Shown: positions 13,140 through 25,960, counted from the stretch's first letter. The stretch is 64,000 nt of DNA from Rotaria sordida (GCA_905250125.1 CAJNOL010000147.1:124001-188000), one strand, 5' to 3'. The notes: a model not told the origin generated them from the letters alone. Translations and numbers: made by a program.

Positions 13140-16111
13140 TCAAGTTTGCTCGCTTGATGCATGTTCACTTTCTTCATTAAGATCTGTTTCATCATCATCT
13201 TCTTCTAAACCTAGTTCATCATTTTGTTCGTCAATTATTTCAGCATATGATGAATAATCATTAGCAATCATTTCATCATTATCATCAATTGTATAATCAT
13301 TTTTAATATCATTTGTTGATCTTCTATTTGAACCTGTTGAATTTATTTGTTGTTGTTGTTTAAATACAGCAAGAATCTGTGGATTACGTTCACAACGACG
13401 CATATGTTTTTCTAATGTACTTGCAACAGAAAATGGCATTGAACAATAACGACAATGAAATGCTTCATTACCATCACGACCATGAGTTTTCATATGACGT
13501 GTTAATTTTGATGATTGAGCACATGCATATGCACATAATTCACATTTATATGGTTTTTCACCTGTAATAAAGAAAATAATGATTATCATTTCCAAAAAAA
13601 AAAAAAATAAATCTATAATTTTGTAACCTGTATGACTCCGTCGATGAACAGTTAAATTTGAACAATTTTTAAAAACTTTTCCACAAAATTCACATGTATC
13701 ATTTCGTCGATCACGTTTTATAAGTCGTTGAGGATTAGGACTAGATACATGACCACCATTTATATTTGTTTGATTTATTGCTCTTGATTGATGAGAATTT
13801 TTTCTATGCAATGATGATTGAGAATGATCAATCATATTTTGATCACCGGTATTATTATTATTATTATTATGATTAGTAGTAGTGTTACTGCTTGTTGTAG
13901 ATAAGTTAAGTACGGATGTAGAACATGGTGGTGTAGTTGATAATGATGGAGATGAACGTGATGAAATTAAACCAGTACCACTGTCAATTATTGAATCTAA
14001 ATATAACAAAAAAGAACAAGACAAATGTATGTTTTTATTCAGATAATTTTTATTTGTTTTTGTACTTGATTGTGGTGAATTAGAATTTTGTTGTATTGGT
14101 GAATCAATATCAGTCGGTGGTACAATTGATCGAAAAGCTTGATGAAGCCATTGATAATTTTCATTGGAAGAATTTCCACGATTTGTAATAAGTAATCCAG
14201 ATTTTTTTTTCATCATTGATCGATTATCATCTGTAGTTGGTGATTCATTTTTAACTGAATTATTTAATTGTTGTTGCTGTTGTTGTTTCGTCCCATTTGA
14301 TAATCGAGTTGGTTTACGTTGATGACGTTTTCGTTGTGATTGAGATGATGTTTGTTGTAATATAGATGTTTCATTTATATTTGTTTTATTTTTATTTATT
14401 TCTTGTTGATATATTGATGCTCCTGGTTCATCTTCAGATGATGATAAACAAACTGACGGTGTTGATGATGCTGATAAACGGCGTGAAGGAATAATTGTTG
14501 ATGGAATTGGTCGTTTTTGTTCATATTCATCACTATGACCTGAATCTGTTGGTCGACGTCGTTTTTGACGTCGTGTATTATGACTTGTACCTTTTAAAAA
14601 ATACAAAAAAAAAGAAAATAGAAAAATTTCATTTATAAAAATAATTTACTTTCATGACTATGTACATTATTATTCGAATCATTTTCGATCTATAATTAAA
14701 CAAGAAAAAAATAATAAAGTTTTTTTAAGCCAAAAAATAAAAATAAAAAAACAACAAAATCTAACTCGAGATGTAGTAATATCGATTGCTTTTGGTGTAA
14801 GAAATTGTGTATCTGTTAACGATATTGTATCATTATTAGTTTTATTTTTTTCAGATGTTTTACATGATTGTTGTTTAACTCCTTCATTAAGTAATTTAAC
14901 AAATGAATTCGATCGATGAGCAACTTCTTGTAGTAAACTTGGATACGATGAGTTAAATGTTGATAATGGTATATTAACCTTCGAATGGACACCTGCCGAG
15001 AGACAACTACCATCGGTTGTCGTTCGTAATGAAAGCGACTGCTGTTGTTGTTGCTGTTGTTTTTGTATTGATAGAGTAGTATTAGCCGCTGCAAGCAATT
15101 GATTTGAAGCGAATGTTGTTGATGATGGTAGTGATCGATTTGATGATGTAACATTTTTAAGTGCAGCTTCAAGTAAACTAAGATCAATATTAAGCATTGA
15201 AGGATCATTTGATAATGAATTCGTATTTATTGATGCTATTGAATTTTTATTTTTATTTTTATTAATATTAATTGAAGGTTTTTCATTTAGACATGTACTA
15301 TACATTTTTATACCATGCATTCGTTGATAATGTTGAATGAGATACCAAGCTAGAAATGAATAAATTTAAAAAAATAATTTAGTTGTTGTTTTATTTCGTT
15401 TTTACCTGTACTATACACATCACCACATTGGCTACATTCAAAATTATAAGGTTCATCTATAAGGAAAAAGAAAATATTTTATAATAGAAATTTTAAAATC
15501 TTCGTTTTTTTTTTACTTGTACTGTTCAATGTATTGGCACCAGCTTCAACAAGTACTTTTGAAAATTTTGCTTGTTTTTTTGATAATTGTTGATGATGAA
15601 TATTATTTTCATTTTCATTTCCACTTGAATTAGCACTTTGTTGACTTTTATCTTCATCATCATCATCATTATCATTATTATCATCATCATCATCATCATC
15701 GTTATCATAATCATCGTCATCGTCATCATTGTCACCTTTTCTTTGTCGTCGTTGTGATAAAAAATAAGGAATTTTTTGTTTATTTTCTTTATTACCACAT
15801 ATTGCTTTATGTTCAATAAATTTAACGATATCCGACAATTGAAAATCTTGTTGACATGAACCACATACAAGCATATCGATAAATTTTATACGATTGTCAT
15901 TATTTGTTGAAGAATTATTATTATTATTATTATTATTGTTACTGTTCATTGAAGACATCATTCCTAATGATGGTGATATTTTCATTGCTGATCGTTTTGA
16001 TGATGTATCATTATTATTAGTATTGCTATCGCCAGTGGTCTTCATCATTGACATTAATCGATTAGTACTGCTGTTCAAGGTGAGCAGTGGCTCAACAGTA
16101 CCGTTGAGCAT
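13140..16111 (-). CDS. BCL11-family C2H2 zinc-finger transcription factor
   Basis: Homolog of vertebrate BCL11A/B and fly CG9650, nuclear DNA-binding factors. Seven exons on the minus strand: 16111-15517, 15456-15406, 15349-14766, 14689-14650, 14590-14066, 13996-13628 and 13561-13140; 861 aa. The family's first, second and last finger groups are present in order: an N-terminal CCHC finger (C83, C86, H101, C105; [20 protein letters not shown]), a second finger split by two introns (C206, C209, H222, H227; [17 protein letters not shown]), and a C-terminal triple (about 700-778; [38 protein letters not shown], then C758, C761, H774, C778). The last finger ends in Cys where BCL11A has His. The central finger pair of vertebrate BCL11 is not seen. 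Much of the rest is low-complexity Ser/Asn/Gln and acidic runs. A TGA directly precedes the ATG in frame, and other frames across a possible acceptor at 16117-16118 also stop, so this start is firm. The 69-nt intron 13997-14065 is stop-free in frame. Confidence 0.95.
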
Positions 16112-16919
16112 TCACTCTAGAAATAAGAGTCTATTGAATTTTGTAAATTCATTGTATACAATGATGAAAAAATAGAGAGAGAGAGAGAGAAGACATTATC
16201 GATATTTTTAGCGACGCGCATGCATACATATCTTGCTTGAATATAAAACATAGAAAAACGATGATGACAACAATAACAAAAAACATCAACATGTGTAACA
16301 AAAAAAAAGAGAGAGAGAGAGACATAGGTGTATGTTTTTGTCTTACACAAAAACAAGTTCGATTAATTCCTATCGATTTGTCGTATGTTACATGTAATAT
16401 CATTCTATGATAGCAAGTGATAAAGTGGATACAAGCAGACCGAAGGATAAAGATGAGGAGGACAGGTTTCAACGTGTTGGATAATAGCTAGCAACTGAGT
16501 GTTCTGTCTCACACACATATATTTATATATATATATATATATCTACGCGCACAAACGCGTGCTCACATACATGCGCGCATAGAGAAGAGAAATAGCCTTG
16601 TCCTTCGTATTGGATTAGAGGATGGTTGTGCGAAGAAAGAATGGAGAAGGAGGACGCAAACGAACGTTACATAGTCGTAGTCGCCATGACGCAAATTAGA
16701 CATGCAATCATCTTTTTCTCGCATTCTCTCTTTCTCCGACCGTCGACGACGTCGTCGTCTCTCGTCTCGGACTTGTATGTCCGCCATATGGAAATAAAAG
16801 AGAAGGAGAATGAGGACGACAAAAAGGAACAAGACGAGGATGACGAGTAGAAGAAAAAAAAAAGGGAGTGTGAGAAAGAAAGAAAATCGCTCGGGCGTTG
16901 GTATTCAACACGACGCTAC

Positions 16920-16945
16920 CATCATCATCATCATCATCATCATCA
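16920..16945. repeat. (ATC)n microsatellite
   Basis: Uninterrupted trinucleotide tract CATCATCAT... of about eight units in the non-coding region upstream of the BCL11 homolog. Confidence 0.9.
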
Positions 16946-17469
16946 CTCGTTGCAATAGCTATTTGTTGATGAAATAGGAGTCCGCAGGCGAGCTCCGCAT
17001 TCAGCCTAAATCATCTTTCATGTATTCTTTTCTTTCTCTCCTACTTATTTCTTATTTTGATGAAAACTATATTAATGATAGTTTTGGACGGGTCAGGCAA
17101 TATCTCACTTAGAAAATTAGCAATATAGTAACCTATCAAATGTCAACTCAATTAGATCAAATATGTTTTATCAATCAAAGAGAGATCGAACAGATGGCTT
17201 GTAGGATCGTAGATGAGACATAAGATATGTGTTATTGGGTCAGATGTTGATGTGACTTATTGAGACATCGATATATGTTACCTACTTCGAGCACATGTAG
17301 TCGAATAATGTAATTGCAGTCGTCGTCAACGCAAAATGTATACGTATATTGATAGGTGAAGTGACCGTTAATGACAACGTTCTTTCGTCTCCTCTCTCTT
17401 GTCCTCTACTCTCTTATTTTGCTATGTCCTTGCACACTGATCGTGTGCGTGCGTATGCATGTGTGCGGA

Positions 17470-17495
17470 AAGCGAGAGAGAGAGAGAGAGAGACA
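17470..17495. repeat. (GA)n microsatellite
   Basis: A run of roughly ten GA units inside a longer purine-rich stretch that continues with interruptions to about 17600. Confidence 0.85.
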
Positions 17496-18950
17496 GAGCA
17501 GCGAACGGGCGAAGACGAAGTGAGGGGCAAGCAAGCGCGAGCGAGAGAAAGAGAGTATAAGGGACAGGACACCACAAGGATAGAAAGAACGAGAAAAAAA
17601 TGCATTGCAATCAAACGGACGATTATTTGACGCTTTACCGTTGGTCGTCGTTCGGGTGTTGGTTGGTGATGGTGACGACGTTCTCTTCTCTTCTCTTCTT
17701 CCTTTCTTCCATTACATTTCTTCTCTCGCACTCTTTTGCGTTGCGTGCAACATCTGGTTTGTCCAGCCACATAACATTGCCTATTCTTCTTACTGCTATT
17801 ACTACCCGATTTTTTTTTCGCTGTTCTTCTTTTTCTCTATAAAAAGACCAACGATGGCGACAAACATTGTAACAACAACCTATTTTCCTTCATCATCATC
17901 GTCATCAGAATTCTGCGAGCATACGGCACGTCCACCTAAAATATGTCGAGTGTGCATGTGTAGATGTGCGTTATATGCCATACGCATTGATATATTTGTT
18001 TTTTTTTTTCATATTAATTTTAGAAAGAACTTTGAAAGAATATGATATGAAGATTGAAATGACCGATAAAAAAAAATAAGAAAACGAATCATCTTTATAT
18101 TTCTTGTTGAAAACACAACACCGACTAAGTGTCGTGAAAAAAAAACGGAGAAAAAGAAGAAAACGCTTCAACGGACATAATAATGATGATGAAAGAGAAA
18201 TTGCATTCTCCTTCGACTTATACTTTGATTGTCCTTGTTGCCCGATCTTGTTGGCCTTTTATGTGTGCAACTCGTGCTCTTTTTCTTCTTACTCGCTCTC
18301 TCTCTCGCTTTCCTTTTTTTCTTTTTAACTACACTGATGGTCGATGGTAATGGTGAAGTAATCCACATAGATTAAATCAACATGAGTCGAACGAGAGAGA
18401 GAAAAAGGGAAGACTCGACCAACACAGGCGAAGAAAGATAGAGGGAGAAATATCAAGAGCGCGCGCACTGCAACTAAGCGCATGCGCACGGCGGGGGACA
18501 CCTTCTATAGCCTTGCTTTGCACGTCTGTCTCGGTTTTCTCTCCATTCTTTTCTTTACTTCATCCAATGCCTTTCGGTCTTCGATGACGGCGACAACACA
18601 CACACACACATACACGCATAACACACTACTCGCCCAGTGTCTTGAACGCACTTAATAGTCTAAGCAGTAGCGGACGAGTGAAACTTTTTTCTCTTCTCGG
18701 TTTTTTCTCTGCATACTGATCTACTCGTCCGACGTTAACATACAGATGCGAAGGACAACTCAACAAACACACACACATACACATACACATGCGCACAGGA
18801 TATAGTGAGTGGATAGAGACAGAAGCAAAGTAATCACGTAATCTACGTAAATGCAAACGCATTCGTGCAAGCATTACATTGAACGCCAATGGCCTTTCAT
18901 AAATAAAAGAATGAATGAGATAAAGAGAGTAGCAGCTTGTCGGTATTGAT

Positions 18951-21340
18951 TACAGATGAATATAATAAATGAGAAAAAGTAAAAGTGAACAAATGTCGAC
19001 ATGATTTAACTATGTATGAATGGAGTCAAGGATATAATCGTTTTTGTAATGAACTTGTTCTCGTTCATTTTCAATATTTGATCATCATTTAAAATGACTC
19101 AATATAAAATAGAGAAATCAAATATTATATATTAATGTTATTTGACAAAGATATGATCTAATATGGACATTGTCCATTAAAATGATTTATCAAAAAGTAA
19201 ATCAACTTGAAATGACATCATTACAAATTAATATTGATGAGTCAATACGTAATAGATAATTATAAACATAAGAAAAAATTACCTAAAGAGTTAATTAAAA
19301 TAAAATAATTTCATCTTTTTTTTTTGCATATTAATATTTCTGCTCATAAGAAAATCTAAAAATGAAAACAAAAAATAAGATCAATTTTATATCAATCATA
19401 TTCATAGATTTTCAAATTATTTAAAAATATTGTTTTAATTCTCCAAAAAAGAATAATAATTAATAAAAAAATAAATGTGTATCTAAAGAATGTTTAATAC
19501 GAAATTAATCTATATGTTAATTCAATCAGATTAGAAGAGTAGGAAAAAAAATGGATCGAAATTAGAGGTTAGAGTAAGCAAAATGAAAAATAATATTTAT
19601 TTAATAATATCTATCTGTCACTTATTTGATTGAGATAAGATGTAAACAAATTCATTTTATTCATTATCGAAGGTGTATATTTGAAGTTTTTTTATTGATA
19701 TTAGCACTATTGATAATAAATAAAGTGAATTCGTATACAACTTGTCTCAATCTACTACTTTCTTCTTCATCACTATTGATTGAACTCAATAGTCTGCCTA
19801 TAGATACGAAAGTTTGACAGATGGCGTCATTCGACAATATTTAATATGTTCTAACCAATGAATAATTAAGAAAAATAAAAATTATTTTCAAGAGAAAAAT
19901 AGTTGTTTCAATTATTTAATTTAGAGTTGATACACAATACGATTAATATAGATAAGTACTACTCAAAAACAACGTACAAAAACTTTCACACCAATTCCGT
20001 TACACATTTTTATGTTAAGAGTTCCTTCCCCTGTTTTTTTAAGCATTTCTGATTCTTCAAGAGGATACAACCGATTAGATGGAAATTTTTATCACACATA
20101 GAGCACCTGAGAAAAGAAAACATGTGTTCGAAAAAAAAATTTTTGAAATGGATTTTCACAATGTTTTCGGGAAAACTCCAATGTTCACATAGGATCGATC
20201 ATATCTCAGTATATGACGACTCTCATCAAACTTTGTCCAATCCGACTGAAAATTTTTTTGTAAAGATCTCTCAGAAGTATTTTTCAACTGATTTTTTTTT
20301 ATGAGAAAAATACGTAAAAGTTCGAAGTCAAAAAACAGTCACTTTTAACTGTGGAGAATACTTTCGAGTATTTATAGTAAAAATTTCAGCCCGATCTGAC
20401 AAAGTTAGAGTAAATAGCCAGGATTAAGAAAACTAGTGTTTTACGTTACACTAAGTAAATGAAAAGAATTTCAATATGATTACTATTAAAAAAAAGTTTC
20501 TTAAATTTAGTAACTCTGTAACACTAAGCTGTTTATCGTCGAATGATGTCTCTAACTGCATATGACACTTGAGGCTCTTATCTCTTATGCTCGACTCACA
20601 ATCGAATTTTTTTTTGATCAAAAAAGCGGAAGGCGATACTCTTCAAGGAATAGACTTTTGTATCATAAACGAAATCAAATATTTAAGCTGATTATAAAAT
20701 CAGATCGACAGAGACTTTCCCGACGATCATGAAGTTTACTAAAAATCAATGTAAAACAGCTGTTTTCAAAATTTATAGATATTGGAAATCACACGAAATT
20801 TTCTATTTTATTATTAATAAGTTTTTCTGCGTCAATTGCAATAATTGTTAATTATATGCTTAAAAATAGTAAAAGATTTTCTCTTTGAAAATGTTCTTTA
20901 TTAAGAAGCTTATTATTGAAGCGCTTCAAAGCTATATATTAGTCATTTCAGGCAAAACAACATCTACCCACCATTCATTTGAGTTTGATTTTTTACAAGG
21001 ATTATTTTTCTGAATAAGTTCTTTTAGCATAGACATATGTAAAAATATTGGCTCTTTTAGCTGACTATTAATTAAAAAGTAATCAACGAATACTTCACTC
21101 ACGATAGAAGAAAAAAATTCGAAAATGTTGGAATAGACTCTGGGACACGAGCCACATTCATGATGAAATTTTCAGTAAGATCAAACTCCTAAAAACTTTC
21201 TCTTAAAAAACTGCTTTTCTACAGATCCTATTAAGTTCCGAAACAATAATGTTTATCTTAGCATTATGTAGAGATTCTGAAGAAGCGTTTTTACCGTTTG
21301 GAATTGCTTTTAAACTTCTCATTCAGTTAGAAGAGCATTT
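18951..21340. other. Intergenic region, no gene recognised
   Basis: About 2.4 kb of AT-rich DNA. A short reading near 18990-19090 (CRHDLTMYEWSQGYNRFCNE) looks faintly protein-like but is isolated and bounded by stops. The part from about 20000 has a base composition and phrase structure like that of the repeat region following it and may be old transposon sequence. Nothing can be named. Confidence 0.35.
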
Positions 21341-21349
21341 TTTCATTTG

Positions 21350-21725
21350 TATGTCCATATTATGTCACATCGCTAACGAAAAATTAATTTTTTTTGAAAA
21401 ATCTAGGTATGCTCAGAAAAAATTTTGAATAGAGATTTTGTAGCCTTAGAAGTTCTCTACAGAATGTACTATTTAGTTTTCAAAAATACTACCTTAATTC
21501 TGAGTTTTTTATAAACTAAAATGCATGAAGTGATAGTCGATGGGTCTTTTTTATGTCATGTCACTAATGCTTGTTTTTTACTGATAACTCCTCTGAACAA
21601 AGGTTTCTACGGCTAATTGTTCCAGAGTGTCTAGACTAACTTAGCATACATTTAACATATAGGAGAGCTCATTATCCCGAGATACATGTGTTTTTATTTC
21701 GCAGAATCACGTCGCTAACGAATGA
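21350..21725. repeat. Degenerate direct repeats (weak)
   Basis: Three related blocks begin near 21358, 21549 and 21700. Each carries a variant of the phrase RTCRCTAAYG (CACATCGCTAACG, CATGTCACTAATG, CACGTCGCTAACG) at spacings of roughly 150-190 bp. This suggests a decayed short tandem array next to the two palindromes. Similarity outside the phrase is low. Confidence 0.3.
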
Positions 21726-21943
21726 TCTTATCCATATGTATATGTTTTTGATAATGTTATTATCCCTGCTGCGAACATTTCTGGAAGAATCAAGGGTGTA
21801 TGTCATCGATAACATACTTCATTTTCTGCAAACTAATAGAAATGAATACTTGTGTTCCTATTTTATGAAAATAGACAAAAAGAACGAGAAATCTCCGTTA
21901 ATAGATCGTAAGTCTGCAGAAGACGCTAAATTCATAAAGATTA

Positions 21944-22347
21944 TAGTTTTTCCCTGTTGTTGATACGACTTTGAACTAGGTATTTACTAAGACAACGGTG
22001 TCGCTGAAAATGATGAGAATTTTTCTCTGCAAAAAACCGAAGAGACTTTTATTGAGATCTATTTAGTTTAGTTTCACCTAGCTGTTCATAAAACTAAACA
22101 GAATGAAAAATATCCAAGTTTCAGTAAAAAAATTGAAAAAAATAGAAATTTTAGCCGATACTTGGATATTTGTTACTCTGTTCAGCTTTATACACAATTA
22201 GATCAAACCAAGCAGAGTAGTTCACAATAAAATTCTCATAAATACTTCGTAGAGAAACATCTCCGTCTTTTTCATCAACATTTCTCCTTTGGTACATGTT
22301 CATTCTGAACATTTACTAAGATCAATTCTATTGTTTCAAAAACTAGA
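21944..22347. repeat. Long imperfect palindrome (foldback element) 1
   Basis: About 400 bp that pairs with its own reverse complement around a centre near 22146. Best-matched parts: AAATATCCAAGT at about 22110 against ACTTGGATATTT at about 22160, and a TTTTATTG...CTA...GTTT series at about 22047-22080 against its complement at about 22205-22240. Arms diverge with small indels. No protein is encoded. Consistent with a non-autonomous foldback or MITE-like element. Confidence 0.6.
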
Positions 22348-22462
22348 ATAGTCATCAATCTCATTATTACATATGACAAAAAATATGTGATTTTTTACGT
22401 TCATTTCTATTGCTAATGATCTTGAAAAGCAATTATCACCTATAGTGATTTCACAAATGGAT

Positions 22463-23078
22463 CATGCAGATTTAATGTCGATTTTTTTCCATAATTATAA
22501 TTGAAATCAATAATCTAAATAGTAGTTTGTTCAGAGAAATTTGTTTCCGACAAAGATTTGAGAAAAATGAAATCCTCATTGTATTTCCAAAGTTCAGGAT
22601 CTCTAGAAAATCCAAAAGCTAGTTTTTCAGTAGAAGTCTCTTTCAATTACACAGGGTGATAGAGCAACTAATTATCTAAAGAATGAGATGTCTCCGAGCT
22701 CTCCACATCAGTTTTAAGGAAAGTACAAAAATAGTTTGTTTTTTGTCACTCCCTGTGGGAAAAAAAGGACACACATGACTTTTAGGCTTTTCTGAAAAAT
22801 GATGTAGTTCAGTAAAAAAAAAATGTCGCGGAAAGCTGGAAGACATTCCATTTTCTAGAGAATTAGTTGCTCTATGACCTTGTGTAATCAAAACAAACTT
22901 CTACTGAATAACCTAAGTTTGGGATTCTATAGAGACCCTAAATTTTGGCAAGACAGTGAGGATTTCATTTTCCTCAAATCTTTGTCGCAGACAAATCTCT
23001 CTATTCAAATCACTATTTGAATTCTTTATACCAATTATCATTATGGAAAAAAATTGAAATTAAATCTATATGTCTGAC
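22463..23078. repeat. Long imperfect palindrome (foldback element) 2
   Basis: A 616-bp palindrome centred near 22770. The inner arms start ACACAGGGTGATAGAGCAAC at about 22650 and pair with GTTGCTCTATGACCTTGTGT ending near 22885. Symmetry continues outward: CAGTAGAAGT at about 22628 with ACTTCTACTG at about 22900, GACAAAGATTTGAG at about 22550 with CTCAAATCTTTGTC at about 22975, and AGATTTAAT at about 22468 with ATTAAATCT at about 23059. The CACAGGGTG phrase flanked by TA resembles mariner-type ends, so a mariner-like MITE may form its core. Confidence 0.75.
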
Positions 23079-24045
23079 ACATTTAACTTGAAACTTTTAA
23101 AAAGACTGAACATAACATTGGCAAGGAAATGCTACAAGTTATTAAAATCAAAATAAATACACCTATTAGACACTTACCAAGCCCGAGTATCTCAAGTCGC
23201 GTTCGATCAGACTCGGGTGCATACTCTAGTCTAAAATATAAAACTTGATATATTTTTTGTCGACGACATTCTCTTCAAATGCTGTTTTATTTTCATTCAA
23301 ATGAATGACAGATATACATATCTTTTTTTACACTGTCTTTTCTTTACAGAAATATTTTCTTTGCACAATCTTTTCTAATTAACGAATATTTCTGAATAAT
23401 AAAGAAATATTCGTAGAGAAAACTATCAATCTCTCAACATACTTCTATCGCTAATGGATAAGAACAACCGTCTATACAAACAGAATCTCTTGAACTGTAC
23501 TTACTTTGAATACATCTATTATTGTATAAGAATGAATTTCAAATACAAACAACGCAGCGCTATTCAAACATTACAAAAATAAAGAAATGAAATACTTATG
23601 AGAAGACAAAATCAACATCAAGATAAATCGAACTCGACCGATCCCAACCTGTTCAGTACAAGCCTAACAACTATTGATGCAAAAGTATGCCAATATTCCT
23701 TTGAATAAAACCATATCCTATGGTATAACTATCATATTTTAAAATTTTTTTTCATTTTATTCGAATACAATACTTTTCGATAATAATAAATTCATTGTTT
23801 TAAATGAAATTTTCATCAATGAATTGTTCACATTAGAAGAAAACACATATTCTTCGAAATCGAACGATAAAATTAAATAAGATCAGTTACAAATGTAGAA
23901 CTAAAATTTACTTTATATATATAAAATTTTTTTTTTGTAACAATAGAAAATAAGTTTTACAAAAACTTGTCATATAGTTTAAAAAAAAGCTTGTTCAAAA
24001 ACAAAAAGAAAGAAAAGATACTTGACAAAAAAAATAATCACTTAT
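23079..24045. other. Intergenic flank, no gene seen
   Basis: About 970 bp of AT-rich sequence, including A/T runs near 23920-24030 that probably belong to the 3' UTR of the next minus-strand gene. An inverted pair AGAAATATT...AATATTTCT lies near 23348-23411. Confidence 0.45.
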
Positions 24046-24416
24046 TTAAACTGCTGTTGTTCGTGGTTCAAACGATGTTGAAGCACGTTTTTTATTTTGA
24101 TTAAAAAATCGTTCGATTATTGTACCATTATTATTTAATTGTGACATTGAAGCATGTAATGAGCGAAGTGTTATTGAACCTGATAATGGTCGTAATTTTT
24201 GTTGATTAGAACAATTACTTATATGATTAACATGTTCAAAATTAATCGGTCCTGATATATCCGATTTTTTAACAGTTCGAGTTTTTGATAAACTTCGACA
24301 ACGACGTAACTCAAATTCTTGTTGTTGTTGTTCTTTATCTTGTTTATTTGATATTGTTCTTAAACGTGAATAACGACGTGGAATTTCTTTAGTATTATTA
24401 TTATTATTTTGTTGTG

Positions 24417-24455
<39 letters not shown>

Positions 24456-25694
24456 TGTTATCAGCTGGTAATGGAGGTGGATTTGCTAAATTTATACGTC
24501 GTTCATATTCTAATATTTCATAATAATGTCGAAAAAATAATCGACATGCATCACTACGTTCAAATTTAAATATAGCAAGCATATTTGATTCTGGTAACCA
24601 ACATGTTATATAATTATCTTTTGGTAAACGTAATTCAGCTTGATCAGATATTAAACTTGACCATAGAGCAAAACAACTTTCATGTTGTGCAAGCATTAAT
24701 TGTACTTGACGTGTTCGTTTTAAATTAGCTCCCTTAATTATGAAAAAAAAATCTTTTTTTTTGATCAAGAATATACAAGAAATTGAAAAAAAAGACAAAC
24801 TGTATTATAAATCCAAATAGGAACACCAAGTTGTTGACATGACCAATCTTCAAAATTAGCTATTTGTCTTGTTGTGGCTATATAAAGATGAGCTATTGAA
24901 CGAGCTGATTTAACTAATGTTCCAACACTACTATAGAACATTTCAAGACGTTTAACATCAACAATAATCATATTATCATCATTTTGTTGTTCATTTTCAG
25001 TTGATGATATTGTTGATGAAAGTTCATTAATACCAACGATTGATGATGATGTTGATGTTGTTCTTGATGAACGATGAGATAGTGCAGGTTTATTTGTATT
25101 GATTGATGAATATCGTCGTGGTGCTATTGGTGGTTGACCATTCGCATTATTATGAGATGATGGTGTAGGACGTGTGCGATAAACAACAGATGATGTTGGT
25201 ATTGGTGGTGGATATAATGAACGTATTGAATTACGATTATTAGAATTTGTTATTGTTATATTTGGAACTTTACTTTCATCATTAGTATTATTTAATTGAG
25301 TATATGATCGTTGATGAACCATTGGTTTAACAATACCAACTAAAGTTTTAGATTCATATCGTTGACGAAGATCATTAACATGAAATGTTGAATGATTTAT
25401 TGAAGTTGAATCAGAAAGAATTGTTGATTTTGGACGTTCATAATTAGATAAATGAGATAGTGATGAGGATGATGAGGATGATGTTGATGGATAATAGTTT
25501 ACATAGTTTGGTGTAAGTGTCTGTTTAATTCGTCGTGAATAAGGAAGATGAACAAATGATGAATGTGTTGTAGTAGATTCATCTGATGATTGTTTTAAAA
25601 CTGGTGACCGATCAATTGACCAACGACCGTATTGTATACGACATGGACGAGTTGATACATTCGTATAAGAAGATTCACTAGAATTCTCGTACAT
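24046..25694 (-). CDS. Unrecognised Ser/Asn-rich protein with a compact conserved-looking core
   Basis: Two exons, 25694-24801 and 24732-24046, joined across a 68-nt intron in phase 0; 526 aa. The acceptor has a poor pyrimidine tract. Residues 1-235 are low-complexity and basic, rich in Ser/Thr/Asn/Arg with poly-Ser (about 72-79) and proline patches (PPPIPTSS, PPIAPRR). A structured region follows, about 240-385: VKRLEMFYSSVGTLVKSA, ARSIAHLYIATTRQIANF, EDWSCQQLGVPIWIYN, LMLAQHESCFALWSSLI and WLPESNMLAIFKFERS, rich in aromatic residues, Leu and Cys in helical spacing. It ends with EYERRINLANPPPLPAD, a poly-Asn run (about 397-420) and a basic tail. No signal peptide or membrane helix. The overall plan suggests a cytosolic adaptor or scaffold, but I cannot assign a family. 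Codon use and the clean splice phase argue that it is real. Confidence 0.75.
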
Positions 25695-25960
25695 TGTTCA
25701 CCAGCTATCTCTATAAAATCATTGATAATATGAGTAGTATTTCTCTTATGAGCACTTAATGTTTATATAAATTAGCTGTAATACAAAAGAGAAAGACAGA
25801 GAGTAACTCAATTAAAGAGAAGTAGGCACATTAAGATAATCGAACAACATTGTCCCACTATGAGTTATATGAAAAGAGGACGCACACATACATATAACAT
25901 CAACAATCACATCATCATGGTAATCTGTGCAAGAGAAAGAACTTCCTTGACAATCCATCT

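Larger units (their letters stand above)
16112..18950. other. Microsatellite-rich upstream region of the BCL11 homolog
   Basis: About 2.8 kb directly 5' of the BCL11-type gene, visibly richer in G+C than the surrounding DNA, especially 16.4-18.9 kb. It is full of strand-asymmetric purine or pyrimidine stretches and simple repeats: GA near 16170-16190 and 16310-16322, AT near 16525-16542, ATC near 16920-16945, GA near 17470-17495, TC near 18290-18330, CA near 18597-18612 and 18765-18790. Long open frames here exist on both strands but are made of repeats and do not resemble proteins. It is a good candidate for promoter, 5' UTR exon and enhancer sequence, though no individual site is proven. 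Confidence 0.5.

Noticed and set aside
14816..15208. 130-codon second frame inside BCL11 exon 3
   Set aside because: It is an out-of-frame shadow of the Ser/Asn/Gln-rich coding sequence; the main frame is supported by splice phase and family motifs.
15526..15870. Met/Ile-rich frame opposite the acidic run of BCL11 exon 1
   Set aside because: It comes from the GAT/ATG repeat read in another frame.
16563..18368. Several overlapping open frames of 60-146 codons on both strands
   Set aside because: They are translations of GA/TC/CA repeats and purine tracts, overlap one another on both strands, and show no domain or splice logic.
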